Shown here piece after piece: positions 26,801 through 41,200 of a DNA stretch of 64,000 nt. The stretch's first letter is position 1. The number at the start of each line of letters is the position of its first letter. The position numbers were made by a program, and so were the translations under genes. The stretch is taken from NCBI RefSeq assembly GCF_021018805.1, contig NC_086283.1, forward strand, positions 57,985,775-58,049,774, read 5' to 3'. Origin of the DNA: Prinia subflava. Taxonomy: Eukaryota; Chordata; Aves; Passeriformes; Cisticolidae. The notes beneath the pieces are model-generated. The model had not been told where the DNA came from. It saw only the letters and a program-made list of their open reading frames with translations, and ran no database searches.

Positions 26801-29192
26801 TGACCTAAAACTCTGGTTTCAGCCAAAGTTAGCATCAGTATCTTGGTGAAAGCATGAATCAAACTTCGTAACTGCTGAGAGAGTTGTGTATTTCTGAGAT
26901 GATAATCTTTTACAGCACTGTCCTATCTGAGTTTTGAGAACTAATATGGGATCTATTGTCAGGATACTGGGGTAATGGTAAATGAATAGGTGTAGATGCA
27001 AAATCCTATTTGAAGTGAGTTCAAATTTGTCATTCATGGCCAGAATATTGCCTTGGCCCCCATTCTTCTCTCTCAGACAGGTAGGATAGAGGAATGAATG
27101 ACAATTTCTCACACAGAGTTAACCAGAAAGAGGAAGAAAGCCCTTGGGAGACTAGAGACTATTAGAAATAGGATTTTTCTTAACACTAAATTGATCTGAC
27201 CCTTGTGAAAGGGTGAGTGGTGATGGCACTGATAAAACGACTGTTGATTACTAAGTCTTAAGGATGGAATATGGACATGAGTGTGTTTACTGTGTGGGCT
27301 GATTAATTTTATATCATTGATGTGAGTTTATGTATTTCTGAATCTGATTTTCAACTTGTAGATAATAATAAAAAATAAAAGCCAGATAGTTAAAGGCAAA
27401 GAGGCAGGCTAAAGAATGGAGTGTTAGAGAATTTTTAGTGTTCTTTGTAGAGTTGTGGTTAACTAAACTCCTTGACTGAGTGAATCGGTGGAATGTAGTT
27501 ATACCAGGAGTGAATATTTCCACCCAGATAATACTCCCTTCTGCCTTTCATTCTGACACCTTCTCATTTTAAGATGCTTTCTTTTCTTCTAAAACCTGTA
27601 TGCAGAACCTTGATTTATTTATCTTGCTGGAGGTTCCTGCAGCACAGTGGAGGAAGATTTTCCTGTTGTTTGTAAAGTTGTTATTGAGCTACAATAGAAA
27701 GCACTGCTTCAGGAGTTATTGACCTCTTCTCAGGTCTGTAAACAAAACAAAGTCAAGAGTGGATCAAAGTTCTTGGCTAAATTTTTGTTTTATGAATTTC
27801 ACTAGCATGTGTTGACAGCTAGGCCACAAAAGTACAGATTCTGTAAATACAGTCTCCTGCTCATTGGATATAGTTTCTGTGAAAGTTTAAACTGAATGAG
27901 TGGTTTTTACAGTACAGGTAAATATATCTATTTACCTGTGTTTTGGGATAGACTTGTGATTTCTAATGCCTTTGTAAATATCCAGCAGTTTACTTTTCAT
28001 TGGTACGGTAATCAGGATTCTAGTGACTGCTCCCTATGATCCTACTGTAAACAAAATGTACTGTAGTTAATTTGGTAGACCTCAAAATAGTAATCCTGTG
28101 GGCTTTTTGCATTTAGTATGCTGACAGAGTATTACTTGTATAGTCTTCTACAGAAATATGTCACCCATGATTGGCTAAATGTTTGGTATTTTGGCTTCTT
28201 TTTAACCAGTTAAGATCTTGACTTTAAAGACAAAATCTAAAAACTGCTGACAGACAGGCACTCATGCAAAGAGGCTTTACAGATTATAGATGGCATTCTG
28301 TACAAGTATGGGATTAATCAAAGCTAGATGAGAAATGAGGGAAATGTTAATGCTCCTAAAAGGAGCCTTGAGAGAAATAGACTATATAGAATTCTTTCTA
28401 TACTGCATTTAAGTCAAAACACTCAATGCCTGAAGTTACAAAGAGGATGAAATAAAAACATAATGGAAAAGCACTGTTACCTAACTAGTTCAGTGCACAC
28501 ACAAGAAAAAACCAACCCTCGCAAAACCATCTTACACAGAAGGTTATTGAGGTTATTAAAATTATTCATGTCTGTAGATTTCTGTGAGATTGAAGGTGAA
28601 TCCTAAAAACTGCAGTAAATTAATGGAATCTTACACATGACTCTTTAAAAATCACTGGATTTGCCTGCATGTACCCATGGGTTTTGAGCTTCAGCTTGCT
28701 TTACCTTATGTCTAATTTTGTTTGCCTAGCAACCTGATATTAATTAAATCTTGTGCTGTTGTCATTATATTTATTGTGAAGCTTCTAGAATGCTGTCAGT
28801 GTTATTTTAAATTCTCATTCTTTGTTCATGTATTAAATTAGCCTACTGTTGTGCTTTCTATTATTTCTAATGTAAAAGTTATGAAACCCTCTTAGGATGT
28901 AGGCTGCAATTTGATATTAAGATGATATCCTGGACCATCTGTTTTCTTACTTGTGTAACATTTATGTTGTGTTTACAGTAGTTGTTAGCAATGAAGAGTG
29001 TGCTGGCTAAGAATTTAATAAATATTGGATTTACAGCAGCAGAGGATAGCAGCTGAAAAAGCTCAGTCAGCTCTCTGCAGACCACTTAAAATAGCTGATC
29101 TAGTACCAATGAAACAATTTTGCAACTAGTAAGGTGCCAGCTGTCTCTGGAGAAATAGAATGGGCCTGTTATTGATATATTTATTTTCTTCT

Positions 29193-29250
<58 letters not shown>

Positions 29251-32200
29251 TTCATTGTAGCTCCTCTAACCCAACCTGAACATGTGCAGCAAACAGATTT
29301 AGCTAGCACATTGGCAATAGCTCTTGGCCTACCAATTTCCAGAAACAGTGTTGGGAACCTTATACTGCCGGTTGTTGGAGGCAAGACAATGAGAGAACAG
29401 CTACGTTTTGTGCACTTGAATGGGTTCCAGCTTAGCAGATTGCTGCAAGAGAATACACCTGCATATGAAAAAGGTAAATCAGCTGAAAAAATGTTGCAGA
29501 TGTACTGAAAGGAGATAGTTTATAAAACAGTTTAGACTTTTAAATTGAGTAGTATGGCATTGCACTGCAAATTAGATATTTTCTTGAGAGCAGCATTCGG
29601 AACAGTTGTACCGAATTCAATCTTTACTGCAACCTACTTTGATGCACTACTTCTAAATACAGTTTTTTCATTACTACTAATATTCCTAGTTGGCAAAAGA
29701 GCAAAAATAATGATGGAATAAGATTAAAGTAAAACTGCCAGTGTAGTTAAATCTCAGTGGTTTCATAACTGCTCTTTGTGAGGTGTCCTATATAGGGCAC
29801 TGACTCTGAGCTATTTGGAGAGTTAGCACAATGGACTGAATTTTCTAGTTTAAATAAAAAGATGCTTCAAGTAAAGCTGGGAGATAATTTGGGGTAAATG
29901 AACTTTTCATTTCATTTTTATGTATTTACTTGGAATGAGGACCTAGAGAACTGCTTATTAAAAATGCATGTGTGTATGTGTGTGTATTTGGAGGAAAGAA
30001 TAAAAAACAATTAGAAAAAAATAAACCAAAGCTAGCAAAGTGTGGTGTTTCATTAGGAAGCGTGATGCAAACTGAAGTATAAATAATGAAGTTAATACGG
30101 TAATGTTTTGAAAAAAAAGAGTCAGAGGGTAAAGGAGAATATTTTACCATTGACATTAGAAGATGTTTTAAAGTGACTGTGAAGCTTGTCAATTGATTTA
30201 TAATCTGTTGAATTATTAAAATAACTTGATGAGAATGCAGAGTTGTTTTACAGCTAGGAATAATTAAAGTGGATAGCAACATAAATGATTATTCTAGGTC
30301 AAGAATCTTTCAACATCACAGCTTCTAATCATAATTAAACCTTGTTCAGGAATTTCAGCAGAACAATTTCTGGTTGTTGCAGCAACGTGCCTATAGGAGG
30401 ACCCATGCTCCATCTGTTCTGAGATTTTTTTTCTGCACAGATTTCACTTAACCCAGCTGTGTCAAGTGAGGAACTTGCCCTGTTCAGGATATGACTGTGT
30501 TGCTGAAAATGCCACCACAAAACTCTATCTGACAGTATTTCTGCAAACACTGATGAAACTACCGCCTTCTGGTTTATATGCCCATTTAAATTTTTTTTTT
30601 TTGTCTGGGAACAGCTTGATTTCAACTTGTAGCTTTCATCTGAGAAATGAAAGTCAAAATTACTGAGGATAAAAATGTAAGAATTTTTTATGCTGCTTAC
30701 TTGTGACTGCAAACTTATTAGAGGTGCTTCCTTACTGGAAAGAGTTTGGCAGGCAAAGCATCCACAATGACCTTCTCTCCTTTCACTAACATAAAGTGAC
30801 AGTAACATAGTGCTAGTCTAGGTCCAAGTCATAGTAGCTTTTTTTATAGTCTTAATGTCAATTTCCCATATTTCTGTAGACTTCTTAGAGGGCGTCTGTA
30901 TTTCTTAGAGTGTCCTAGATGTGCAAGGCTATTGGTTAATACTTTGGTCTGTTCAGTTAAGACTGGCAGGGAAATAGTGTGTTCTGTTTGTTTAGTGTTG
31001 TCAGATGTGGGTACTTCAGGCTTGGAAATACTAAAGACAATGTCACTAACTCGAGTGACTAATATGAGCATGCCTGAATGGCCATTCGTTTTGCATGGCA
31101 TTTCAGTGAAGATAAATGCCATCCCACTACCCCACTACAGGCACATACACATGTGTCAGGATTCCCCTAGAAAGACGTTACCTTGCAGAGAAGTTATTAT
31201 ATTCAGTAGTCTGATTCATGTTCAAGAAGGTTCCCATCTTTTCAAAAAAGGTAAAAAGGAGGATCGTGGCAACTGCTTAACCAGTCAGCTTCACCTCTGT
31301 TCTTGGTAAGGCTAATTTAGTGCTCTTCTATAATGGAGTAAATGCATCCATGGACAAAAGATGTCATCTACTTAGACTTCTGTAAGGCCCTTGTTAAAGC
31401 CTCCCTGAACATTTCTGCTGCTGTTGTTAGAGTGATATGGTTTGACAAATGGACTCTGTAATGAATGAGAAATTGGCTGCATGTCTGTAAAGTCGGTGGC
31501 TTAATGTCTAATTGGAAACCAATAATGAGTGGTGATCTAGCAAAATATGTCTCCATTAACAGTACTGGTGATGAACAAGATAATCTTAAAAGCTACCTTC
31601 CAGCCTGAATAATTCTACAATTCTAAGATTTTAAGTTGGGAATGTGAGGAGGGAAGATGAATGTGAGAGATGTGAGAGAGTGGTGACAGGCGTGTAGCAT
31701 GTAGCTGGGAGTCGATGATGAAATAGTTGAGATCTTCTGGGTCAGGATTAGTGCACAGATCAATATGGGCAATATTGTATGGGTGTCTAGTGTGCAGACA
31801 GTTGGATCGTAAGGAATTTGTAGCTTTCCAGACAACTAGAGGAAGTCCTACATTCACTATCCGTGGTGCTTATGTGGTGCTTCAGCCATCCTGTTGCATT
31901 TCAGGCTAGATAACTGGACAGTGAGATGGACTGAAAAGTGTCTCAGCTGCTGGATTCATGTGAATGTGATCAGCAGCACAAAGTACCCCTGAAGGCTGTT
32001 GTGATCAACCACAGAGCTTGACTCAAGCCAGAACTATTTAACATCTTCATCAGTGATCTGGCCAGTGGGACAAAGTGATGTGTCAGCAAGGGAAGGACAC
32101 AACAGAAATCTGGGCGAAGTGCTTGATGCAACAGGTGGGTCTGCTGCCACTCAGAGGCACTTTGACAGGTGGCAGAAATGGGCTGACAGGAACCTCTTAA

Positions 32201-35200
32201 GGTTCAGCAGAGGGAAATGCCAAATCCTACACCTGGGATAAGTAATCCCATTGTACTCATGCAGATTGGATTTTGACTGACTGGAAACAGCTGGAAGAAC
32301 AGCCACGGGCTGAGACTGAGGACAACAGGTTAACATTAGACAGCAGAGCACCCTCATGAGAGGAAGGGTGATAGCATCCAAGTTGGCATTAGGGGACAGT
32401 CATCAGCTGGTCAATCCTGCCTCTTGTGTCAGCTGTGGTGATGGACAGCAGGAGTCTTGGGTCTGGTGCTGGGCTTCTCAGTACCACAGTGTAGTGGTAG
32501 ATATAACATAATGAGTGCAGTGCATGGTCATGAAAGTGATTAAGGGATTGGAACGTCTGTCGTATGTGGAGGGGCTGAGGGTGCTTTGACTGCTCAGGAG
32601 GAGTTCTATCAATGTAGGTAATACATGATGGGAGGGAATAAACAAGATGGAACCAGGATCTAGTTGGTGGTCCCCACAAAAAATTCAGAGGAAACCTTTT
32701 TAGGTAAGATTTGTCAAACACTGGAATGAGTTGGCAAGAGAGGTTGTGGAGGCTTTGTACCTGTAAACATTCAAGACCTGGCTGGACACAGATCTGAGCA
32801 ATCTTTTTAGCCTACCCTGCTCAGAGCCTTTTGATCTTTATTTGTAGAACATCTGAACACTCATCAGAGTTGTGCTGACAGCTCTTGGACTATATGATTT
32901 CTGAATTCCACAGAAAAAGTCTGCTGCCAGGTTTTTTGAGGGAAAGAAACCCCAAAAGATAATTGGAGTCAGTTGGACATGACTCACAGTTGCTTAGCTG
33001 GACATCACGCATATTGAAACTGCTGCTGCAGTTTCAAGCTTTCCAATGCAGATGCTTATCTAGTGGATCATTTAGTGGATCATAACATTTCATTTCAGTG
33101 CTAAGAGAAATGCCTATGATTGGAACTTCAGTTTAAAGTAAAAGATATCCTTGAAAGTACTTGCAAGGATAGCATAAGCCTTCCTGCCTTAAAAAATACA
33201 TGTATATTGTTTTCAACTCTTGAGGTCAAAACCAATAAGCTCTACTGAAGGGGAAAACATGGCATGCCTGCCCAGTGCTATAATTTACAGCACAGGGGTT
33301 AGTGCATCCACCAGCTGTTGGGACCATGAGGATTTTGACTGAGTCAGTCATAGCAGGAAAAGACTCACCCATTTTAAGCTATATCATAAAATATGCATTC
33401 CTTTTTGGTGGAATACTAGTTTCCTTCTTAAGACAATGAGATGAAGTCAGATGTCATTTGAGTTGAATTGCAGTCAGATGGGAAAGCAGAATGACCTTTA
33501 CAAGCTGTTTCATGAAGAGGCTATGAATTTCCCTGGATTCAGCTGCTCCAATGTTAAGAGCAAACTATAACAGGACACAAAAATTTCTTTTCATCTTCAA
33601 GTGTGTTTTAAGTATATCTGTTAATAATTAAAGAGCAGAATGAAGGCAGGTCAGTAACTTTTCCCCCCCCCATGTTTGTTCATATAAACACACATTTTCA
33701 AACTAAGAGGTTGTACAACATTTAATGGGACTTGGGCTTTGCTTTATTGAGATCCAAAAGAATCCTCATGCTTAAACCTATTTTCAAGTAAATTAAATTT
33801 TACATGAGAAACTTGAAGCTTGACTAAGGGCTTTATTATTTAAAGCATATCTTTTTGAAACATGCTAATAAATTGTAATGTGAGGTATGAAGTTTTCTTT
33901 TGATAGATGTGGATACATGCAGCTAAAGAAAAAGTCTGAAAAAGGAGAATACAAATAGCTAGCAAAAATTAAAAAGCTGAAAGAATTATCTAAAAACACA
34001 CTTGGGGTCTTTGAGCAAGCTCATACCTCAGTGTAAGATAGGCAGCCCTAGGTATCTAGCATTGCTTCCCTCATGTTCTGAACTTCTGAACGTGTAGTTG
34101 AATGATAAACTAGGACCTTTTCTTTGAAAGACATTTTGGAGTGGAATAAAGAGTCATGATTGAGAGCAAATTGGATGGTGTTCTTAAAATGAGTGCAAGT
34201 TTTTCAGTTTGGGACTGATCCTGAATTTGTGTAAGATTAAAATAATTTGATTTTTACTGGGATATTTATATATTAAAACTGGAGAAGTAATTTATTTTAT
34301 TCATTCTTTCCTTTTAACTCTTTTTAAATGATTACTGCTTGTGACTGGACCTAAGTGAAACTGTTGTCAAACATGCTTGCAAAGCTTATTCATCTGGTTA
34401 TAATAAGGTGGTAGTGAGGCTGAAGCACAAATTGCTAATGTAATACCATGCAAGTAAAACATTGGCAGTGCTTTGCAAAATGTGCAGCTGGGCAAGCCTT
34501 GCTTTGGATTTTGCTTCAATTTTGACTTATAAGTATCCTGTATGGGACTGACTTGCCAGTATTACCTGCCTGTTACCAAAATGCTTCTCCAACAACTTAG
34601 TGTCCATTACCCTTCTTATTTTATGCTTCCTGCAAATAAATGTGCCACTGAACCAGTATAACTGGAGTTCTGAAATGAAATTTGGCAACCATGGTCTTTT
34701 ATTCCTGTCTGCAAGATCTTTAAATCATGAGGGTTTGGCTGAAAGTCATCTCTCATAACATGGAAACAATGGCTTTGGTGGGCAATTAGCATGTAAAGAA
34801 GTAGATGAGAATGAAATAAAAAAGCTAAAAAGAATGAAGACGGAGACTAGTCAAGAAGCATGAAAAGGGAGCAGAAGATGTGGAGGGAATTTATGTATGT
34901 TTCAAAAGATAGCTTGAACTCATTTCAGTCTTCTGTATAATGAAAAAATGTCATGTCAAATCTCAGTTTGATTAAAGCTCATTTTAGATGATCCTTTATG
35001 GATGTCCTCAAACGTATGAATATATAACTCTTATTTCAAATATACTGGAAGAGAGACTTTACAGGGAAGTTAAAAGAATGACAGGAAGGAAATAAAATCC
35101 CCTGTGTTCACTGGCAGGTAATTTGATATACAGGTGTTTGCTGCTGGCTGGATTGTACTTTCTGTCAGATCCCTGCAAGCCCCCTGCATAGCAGGGTCAG

Positions 35201-38200
35201 CATGCCTTGGAGTCTGCCAGAAGTCTGGGGAAAACAGACTGGACATTTTGACTTAAATATTGCCTTTTAAAATTCTCACTTTGAATTCAGCCAACAATAG
35301 ATGATGAAGTGTCTTGTATGATAAGAGACTTGTAAATAGTAAGCACAATTCTTTCATGACCATATGAATTGTGAATAGAAGTACTTCATTCACCTTCATT
35401 CACTTGGAATAAAATTTAAAATGTTTCTGGATTTAATAATGTACTTGTGCTGAAAAGGCTTAACAAAAAATACTGGGTTTTTTCCAAGTAGAATACACTG
35501 TTCATCTACGAGGAGTGAAAAAGAGCTGTAACGTAAGTCTTTGTGACACAAAGTTACTTCAGTCATTGTTTTAACCTTTCTTGTCTGAAACGGTACAGCA
35601 AATGTTTACCCTACTTTCAGCTAAGAAGGAAAACACTGCAAGTTAAATAAAAATTACCAAATTGATCTTTTGTATTTAGTTATAGTTACCTTTCAAGTCA
35701 AATTGCAGGGAAATAGCAAGTGCTGTTAGTGTGAAGTGAAATTAAATATCTATTTTTCATAAAAAATGCCAATAATTATGAATAGTCATGCATCGTATAA
35801 GTTCCAGTGAGATACGAGTTTCTGAAAGTCAGGTTCTTGCTTTCCATGTGTTATCAGAATTAGTGTTGTGAATGCATACTGTCTTCAATGACTAGTATTT
35901 GAAAAGCAGAATCACAGATTAGGTAAAGTAGGACTGGATCACTGCAGGTTGTCTAGTCCAACTGTCTGGCTCAAGCAGGGTCCCCCATAGCACATTACTC
36001 AGGAATGGGACCAGACAATTTTTGCATATCTCGAGAAAAGGGCTCTGCAGCCTTTCCATGCAACCTGTTACAGTGCTCAGCCACCCACAGAGTAAAAAAT
36101 TCTTCCTAATGTTTAGGTAGCACTTCCTGCGTTCCTGCATTGCCTCTTGTCAACAGGCAGACTGCCGCCCTTTTGCTGGGCACCGTTGAGAAGAGCCTGG
36201 CACCATCCTCTTGACACCCTCCCTTCAGATACTTACAGGCATTGATGAAGTCCCCTCTCAGCCACCTCTTCTCAAGGCTGAACAGGCCCAGGTCCCTCAT
36301 AGGAGAGGTGCTTCAGTCCCCTCATCATCTTTGTTGCCCTCCACTGGATCTAATCCACGAGCTCCACGTCTCTCATGTGTCCTGAGGAGCCCAGCACTGG
36401 ACACAGCACTCCAGATGTGCCTCACCAGGGCTGAGCAGAGGCCAGGATCACCTCCCTTGACCTGCAGGCAATGCTCTTCCTAATGCACTCCAAGATCCCA
36501 TTGGTCTTCTTGGCCCCCAGGACACACTGCTGGCTCATGGACAGCGTATTGTCCACCAGGACCCCCAGGTCCTTCTCCACAGAGCTGCTTTCCAGCAGGT
36601 CGCCCCCAGCCTGTGCTGGTGCCTGGGGTTGTTCTTCCCCAGGTGCAGGACCCTTCACTGGCCTCTGCTGAATTTCAGAAGTTTCTTCTTTTCCCAACTC
36701 TCCAGCCTGTCAAGTCCTTCTGAAGGGCTGCACGTCCCTCTGGGGTATTGGCCACCGCTCCCAGCTTTGTGTCATCAGGGAACTTTCTGAGAGGAGACCT
36801 CTGTACCTTCATCCAAGTCATTGGTGAATGAGTTAAACTTTACTGGACTTAATGTCAACCCTTAGGGAACACTGCTATAACAGGCTTCCAACTAGAAAGA
36901 CTGTACACTGCTGATTAAAACGCTCTGAGCTCTGCCATTCTTGCAGCTCTCAGTCCATTCATCCAGCCTGTACTAACAACTCATGTGGTGTGGGTTGTCT
37001 CCTTTACTGTTTTCTCTAGACATCGGCTATTTGATGATTTCCTACTTAGTTTACATAATATGTTCTGGATAATGAGTAGTTCCAGTGGACAACATTGTTT
37101 TCTCCCCTTACCACCCCTGCCGTATCTGAAGCATTTGAATTGTTTGTCCTGGAAACTCTTTGTAAAAATGGATGGTTATTTTAATAAGTTTGTCAATTGT
37201 TAGAGGTCTTGTCAGTTTATTAGGTTAGAATTAATTGCTTTTATTTCAAATAACTGGTATTGTTACAGGAAGATAGTATAATTTTGTACTTGTGAAAAAA
37301 TTTTCAACTGCTACAGCAATTATATAGTTTTATACACTACCACATCCTCCAAGTAATCTTTCTTTTTTCATGGATCCTCTTGCTTCCTTTCTTTTCTCCC
37401 CTTCTCTCTAGATCCTGGATATGAACATTTTAGGATAGCGGAAAAATCACATGGTAACTGGATCAAACTGTATTTAGAGGGGAATAACTCAGAAATACTC
37501 TTAAATCTTGGCAAGAAGGTCCTGAAGCAATACTTGGAGGCCCTCAAGACACTGAGTTCTTCATTAAGCAAACAAGTGGCACAGTATGATATGTATTCGA
37601 TGATGGTGGGGACTGTGATCATTATGGAGGTATGGAAATAGATCTTTCCGTGAAAAAGTTAAGTGCACAAAAGTAGAGTATCTTTGTATACAGTATACAT
37701 TTACTGCTGACTGGTCTTTAGAATTACTGACTATGGGTTTTTAGGGTTGGCTGACATTCTGTTTGGATAAGATTAATACTCCTTTTAAAGTAAAATCTGG
37801 CCTTTAAAATTATTCAAGAGTGCTTTTAGTTACAGTAGATATGTGGATGTGCTACAACTTCAATTGCTCCTACATTAGCTAACCTTCTATTCTTGAGTAG
37901 CTTTACTACATTAGGAAAAAATAGTCTGGCAAGTAAATCCCTAGCTGTTCTTCTTTATCTAGTATTGAATACAGCTGCTCCAAACAGGCAATACCTTATA
38001 TGGCAAACTTTGACAGTTCTAGGATTTGTTCCTTGTACTGATAGATGAAGAACCCTGAAATAAATACTTGCTTGTAGGGTTACCTCTTCATATCTCCCGT
38101 AGTTATTAGCATAAGATGTACCATATCTTTAATTTTAAGTGGATCTCTCCAACTGATGTTTTGGGGAAAACTCAAGTGCTGAGTCTCCTTCGTCCTGGCA

Positions 38201-41200
38201 GGGCTCTGTGCCTTGTCTCCCATGCACTGCTCTCTGTGTACAGAGTGCTTGTGAAATGGCTTTCTGGTAGGCTTCTCAGCGGGGTTTGTCGCTCTGCTGA
38301 TCACTTCACAGGAATGAGTTCCATGGTGCCCTTGGGTACATGAGATGGTAGGTTCTGTTCCTGCTCTACAGGTGGAAGATTCGGAGGTGGACAAAGTTCA
38401 GTGCAAAGCTGAAGGTGCATATCTTTCTTTTGTTCCTTTGTTTCTGGAACCTGTGCATTCAAGCTGTTGATAATTCAGATCTGAAACATTGGACTTTTTT
38501 TTCTGGAATGCAGTTGTAGATGCTTACTATTTCTAGGAAACAAATCTCAGGTTTTATGCGCAATCAGCGTTCATCAAAGAAATATGCAGCTACTAACCAC
38601 AGAAATGTCTGTTGAGAAGTATATGCTCAGCATTACTGCAAGACTCCAGAAAAATGACTGGAGTTTTTTCTCCAGTGCAATACTCAAGAAACTGCCTTGC
38701 TTTCTAAAATGTTTTTGTCTTGATACTGATTTTCCACCTTCATTGAAAAAATAAGAATAGAGATGTCGCTTCAAACTACAGCATGCTATAAATGCCAGTT
38801 ATCCTGTATTTCAGATGAGAAGAATACTTCTGAGACACGAACTGATAACAGTGTATTTGCTCAAAAGACCTAAATTTAGTTTGGTATATATCTAGAGTTC
38901 AAGCATTTTCCTGCCATGAATGCTGTTTTAGTTTTAATTTGAATAATGGGCTGAACTGTAAGACTTAAGCCAGTGTAATACTCAAAACTGCATATTTTCA
39001 TAATCAAGTGAAATATGCAGTAGAATATGAAGAAGCAGCAGACTATTGCAAAGCATTTATTTTTTTTTTTCTTTTGTCTACTTTACCTCACTGTAGTGTG
39101 TCAAAAATTTGACAGTGAAAGATTACAGTTTGACAGTGATCTGATTTAGTTGGTTTTGTTTTGATTTGTTTTAATCTTGCCCTAGCACCAGCTGATTGAT
39201 GTCAGTCTAGTCCTAGCTCCATCTCTGCCGCTTGCAAAGCATTTTAGCGTGTGGCTGAAGTCTCACACTTTTTGGTAAAGGTTTGTATAGGAGTGTCAGG
39301 AAGTTTCATTGTATTATTCATCTCTGCTGCTACAGTTACATAAGACAAAACTTGGAATTCTGCCTGATCTGTGTGCAGGTCAGAGCAAAGTGAAAGTAAA
39401 ACCAATAAATTCAGTTAAGATAAGGAGAGATACAAGAAATAAATACTCTGAGAATTCGTAAGCTAGAAATTGAGCATACACTTTGCGATAGTATGAGAAC
39501 TTCCCCTTGTTTGGGAAACTATTTAGCTCAGCAGGATCTCATACATTTGTATTTCTCCTACAGGAAATAAATTGCCTTTGACAGAGTGTATTGACTTCAG
39601 GCATTTAGAGATGACAAACAATGGGTCAATTTTGTTTGCTTAGGAACTATTTTGATATTGGGAGTCAAAGGCCTTTTACAGAGAATGAAGGTCATACATA
39701 TTATTGGTTGCCGAGGTGAGGAGGCAAATGATTTATTAAACTTGGGAACTCATGTGTCTAAGCCCTTAATAAATGAAAAGACAATATGGGGATCTCCCAT
39801 TTGTATGGTAATATCTTAGTGGGGCTAAAGAAATCCAACATAGTTCTTCACAGTTTTTTTTGATAAAGTATGCATATTAACAGAGTGACTTGGATGACAA
39901 CAGAATGATTTTTTTGCGAGTTCTTATTGTATGTTTTAGCTAACCTCAGTTTTTAGAGTACTAATCCTCTAATTTTTTTCTAGGTTCTGCTACTGCTTTT
40001 GCTCAGTGTTCCAAAAGCCCTGAGCAAGCGGGCAGAGTTTGAAGTGCCCCTCTCTCCTCCACTGTTCTCTCTGCTGTTTTACTTGATGTGTCTGATGCTG
40101 TGTGCTGTTCATGTCATTGTATGCACATCAGCAGAAAGTTTGTGCTATTTCTGCAGTATGTCCTGGTTAACAGCAGTCGGAGTGATGATGCTGATTTCTG
40201 CACTCATGTGTGGTATCTTATCTGCCATTGCAAAGATATTTGAAAATTCCAGACTTCCAACGAAGGTGAGAGCATGCATTAATTATGGTTCAAAATGTTT
40301 TATCTTTCATATACTGTCTTTCATATACTGTCTTATATCATTCGTATTACTGTCATTTAAAATTTTGTTTTCTCTGTGTGTTTAAAGAAATTCTTATTTG
40401 TAGTGTGAGTATCTATTATTATTTAAAATTTTAATTAAAAAGTGCTGTTGTCGCTGGCATGATACCAACTGATGAAGATCTAAGAAGTGCTTATTTTGAC
40501 ATAATTTGAAGAAATATTTAAATACTGTAGAGTATTTTTCAGTTGACTTTATGAGACTGGAAAGAGTTACACCTTGTACAAATCCTGTGCTTTTACTTAG
40601 TTAGGTTTCACAATTGCAATTAAAGCAAGATACTTTACAGTGTGCACAAAGGACAATGATAATACAACAGACAGGAATGCTCTAAGAAAAATATACTTTG
40701 CCAATATAGCTTTTCTTGTTTTGGTATTATTAACGTTTGGGATTTTTTTTAATAGTTTTGAAAATTCAACAGAGGGAGATAATTTAATCTGTCCATTCTA
40801 CTTCTGAGGCTTAAGAAGTAGTTGGTTAAAATCTTTGGAGTTCTCAAAGTGTTCTTAATGTGAGGAGTTACTTTCTGTATTTTACTTAAGGAGTTTTGTT
40901 ATGTTCAATAGAATACAGGTAATTCCAAGGAAATAGAATTTGCAATGTCTTTTCTTCCGCTGTGAAACTTAGTGTGCCAAGAGCTGTCAGTCACACCATA
41001 AAATCAGCTCCTAGCTGTTTTTTCTGCTGCGTGTTAGTCGTATTTTTGAAAGGTCCCTGATGTTCAATAGCTTCATTGCTCATACTACTCCATTCGATAC
41101 AACCTCTGTTCAGCACAGTCCTTCATCTGTGTTTCAAAGAATCAAGCTTGGGGGTTTAGTACCTTGTTTTTAAATGTGTGACATAATATGGCAAGTACAT

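Larger units (their letters stand above)
25637..29260 (+). other. PIGG intron 5 (3624 bases)
   Basis: Holds the opposed LTR pair at its 5' end, then unremarkable AT-rich sequence from 26690 to 29190, and a 53-T run at the acceptor. Confidence 0.7.
29474..37411 (+). other. PIGG intron 6 (7938 bases)
   Basis: The longest intron here. Contains a plus-strand CR1 (31215-32912) and a minus-strand CR1 (35906-36975) with their 3' ends facing each other. The remaining parts, 29474-31214 and 32913-35905, are AT-rich with no recognised feature beyond a short TG repeat near 29966-29990. Confidence 0.7.

Noticed and set aside
29181..29384. Minus-strand frame with a poly-Lys tail
   Set aside because: It is the antisense of exon 6 plus the poly(T) run.
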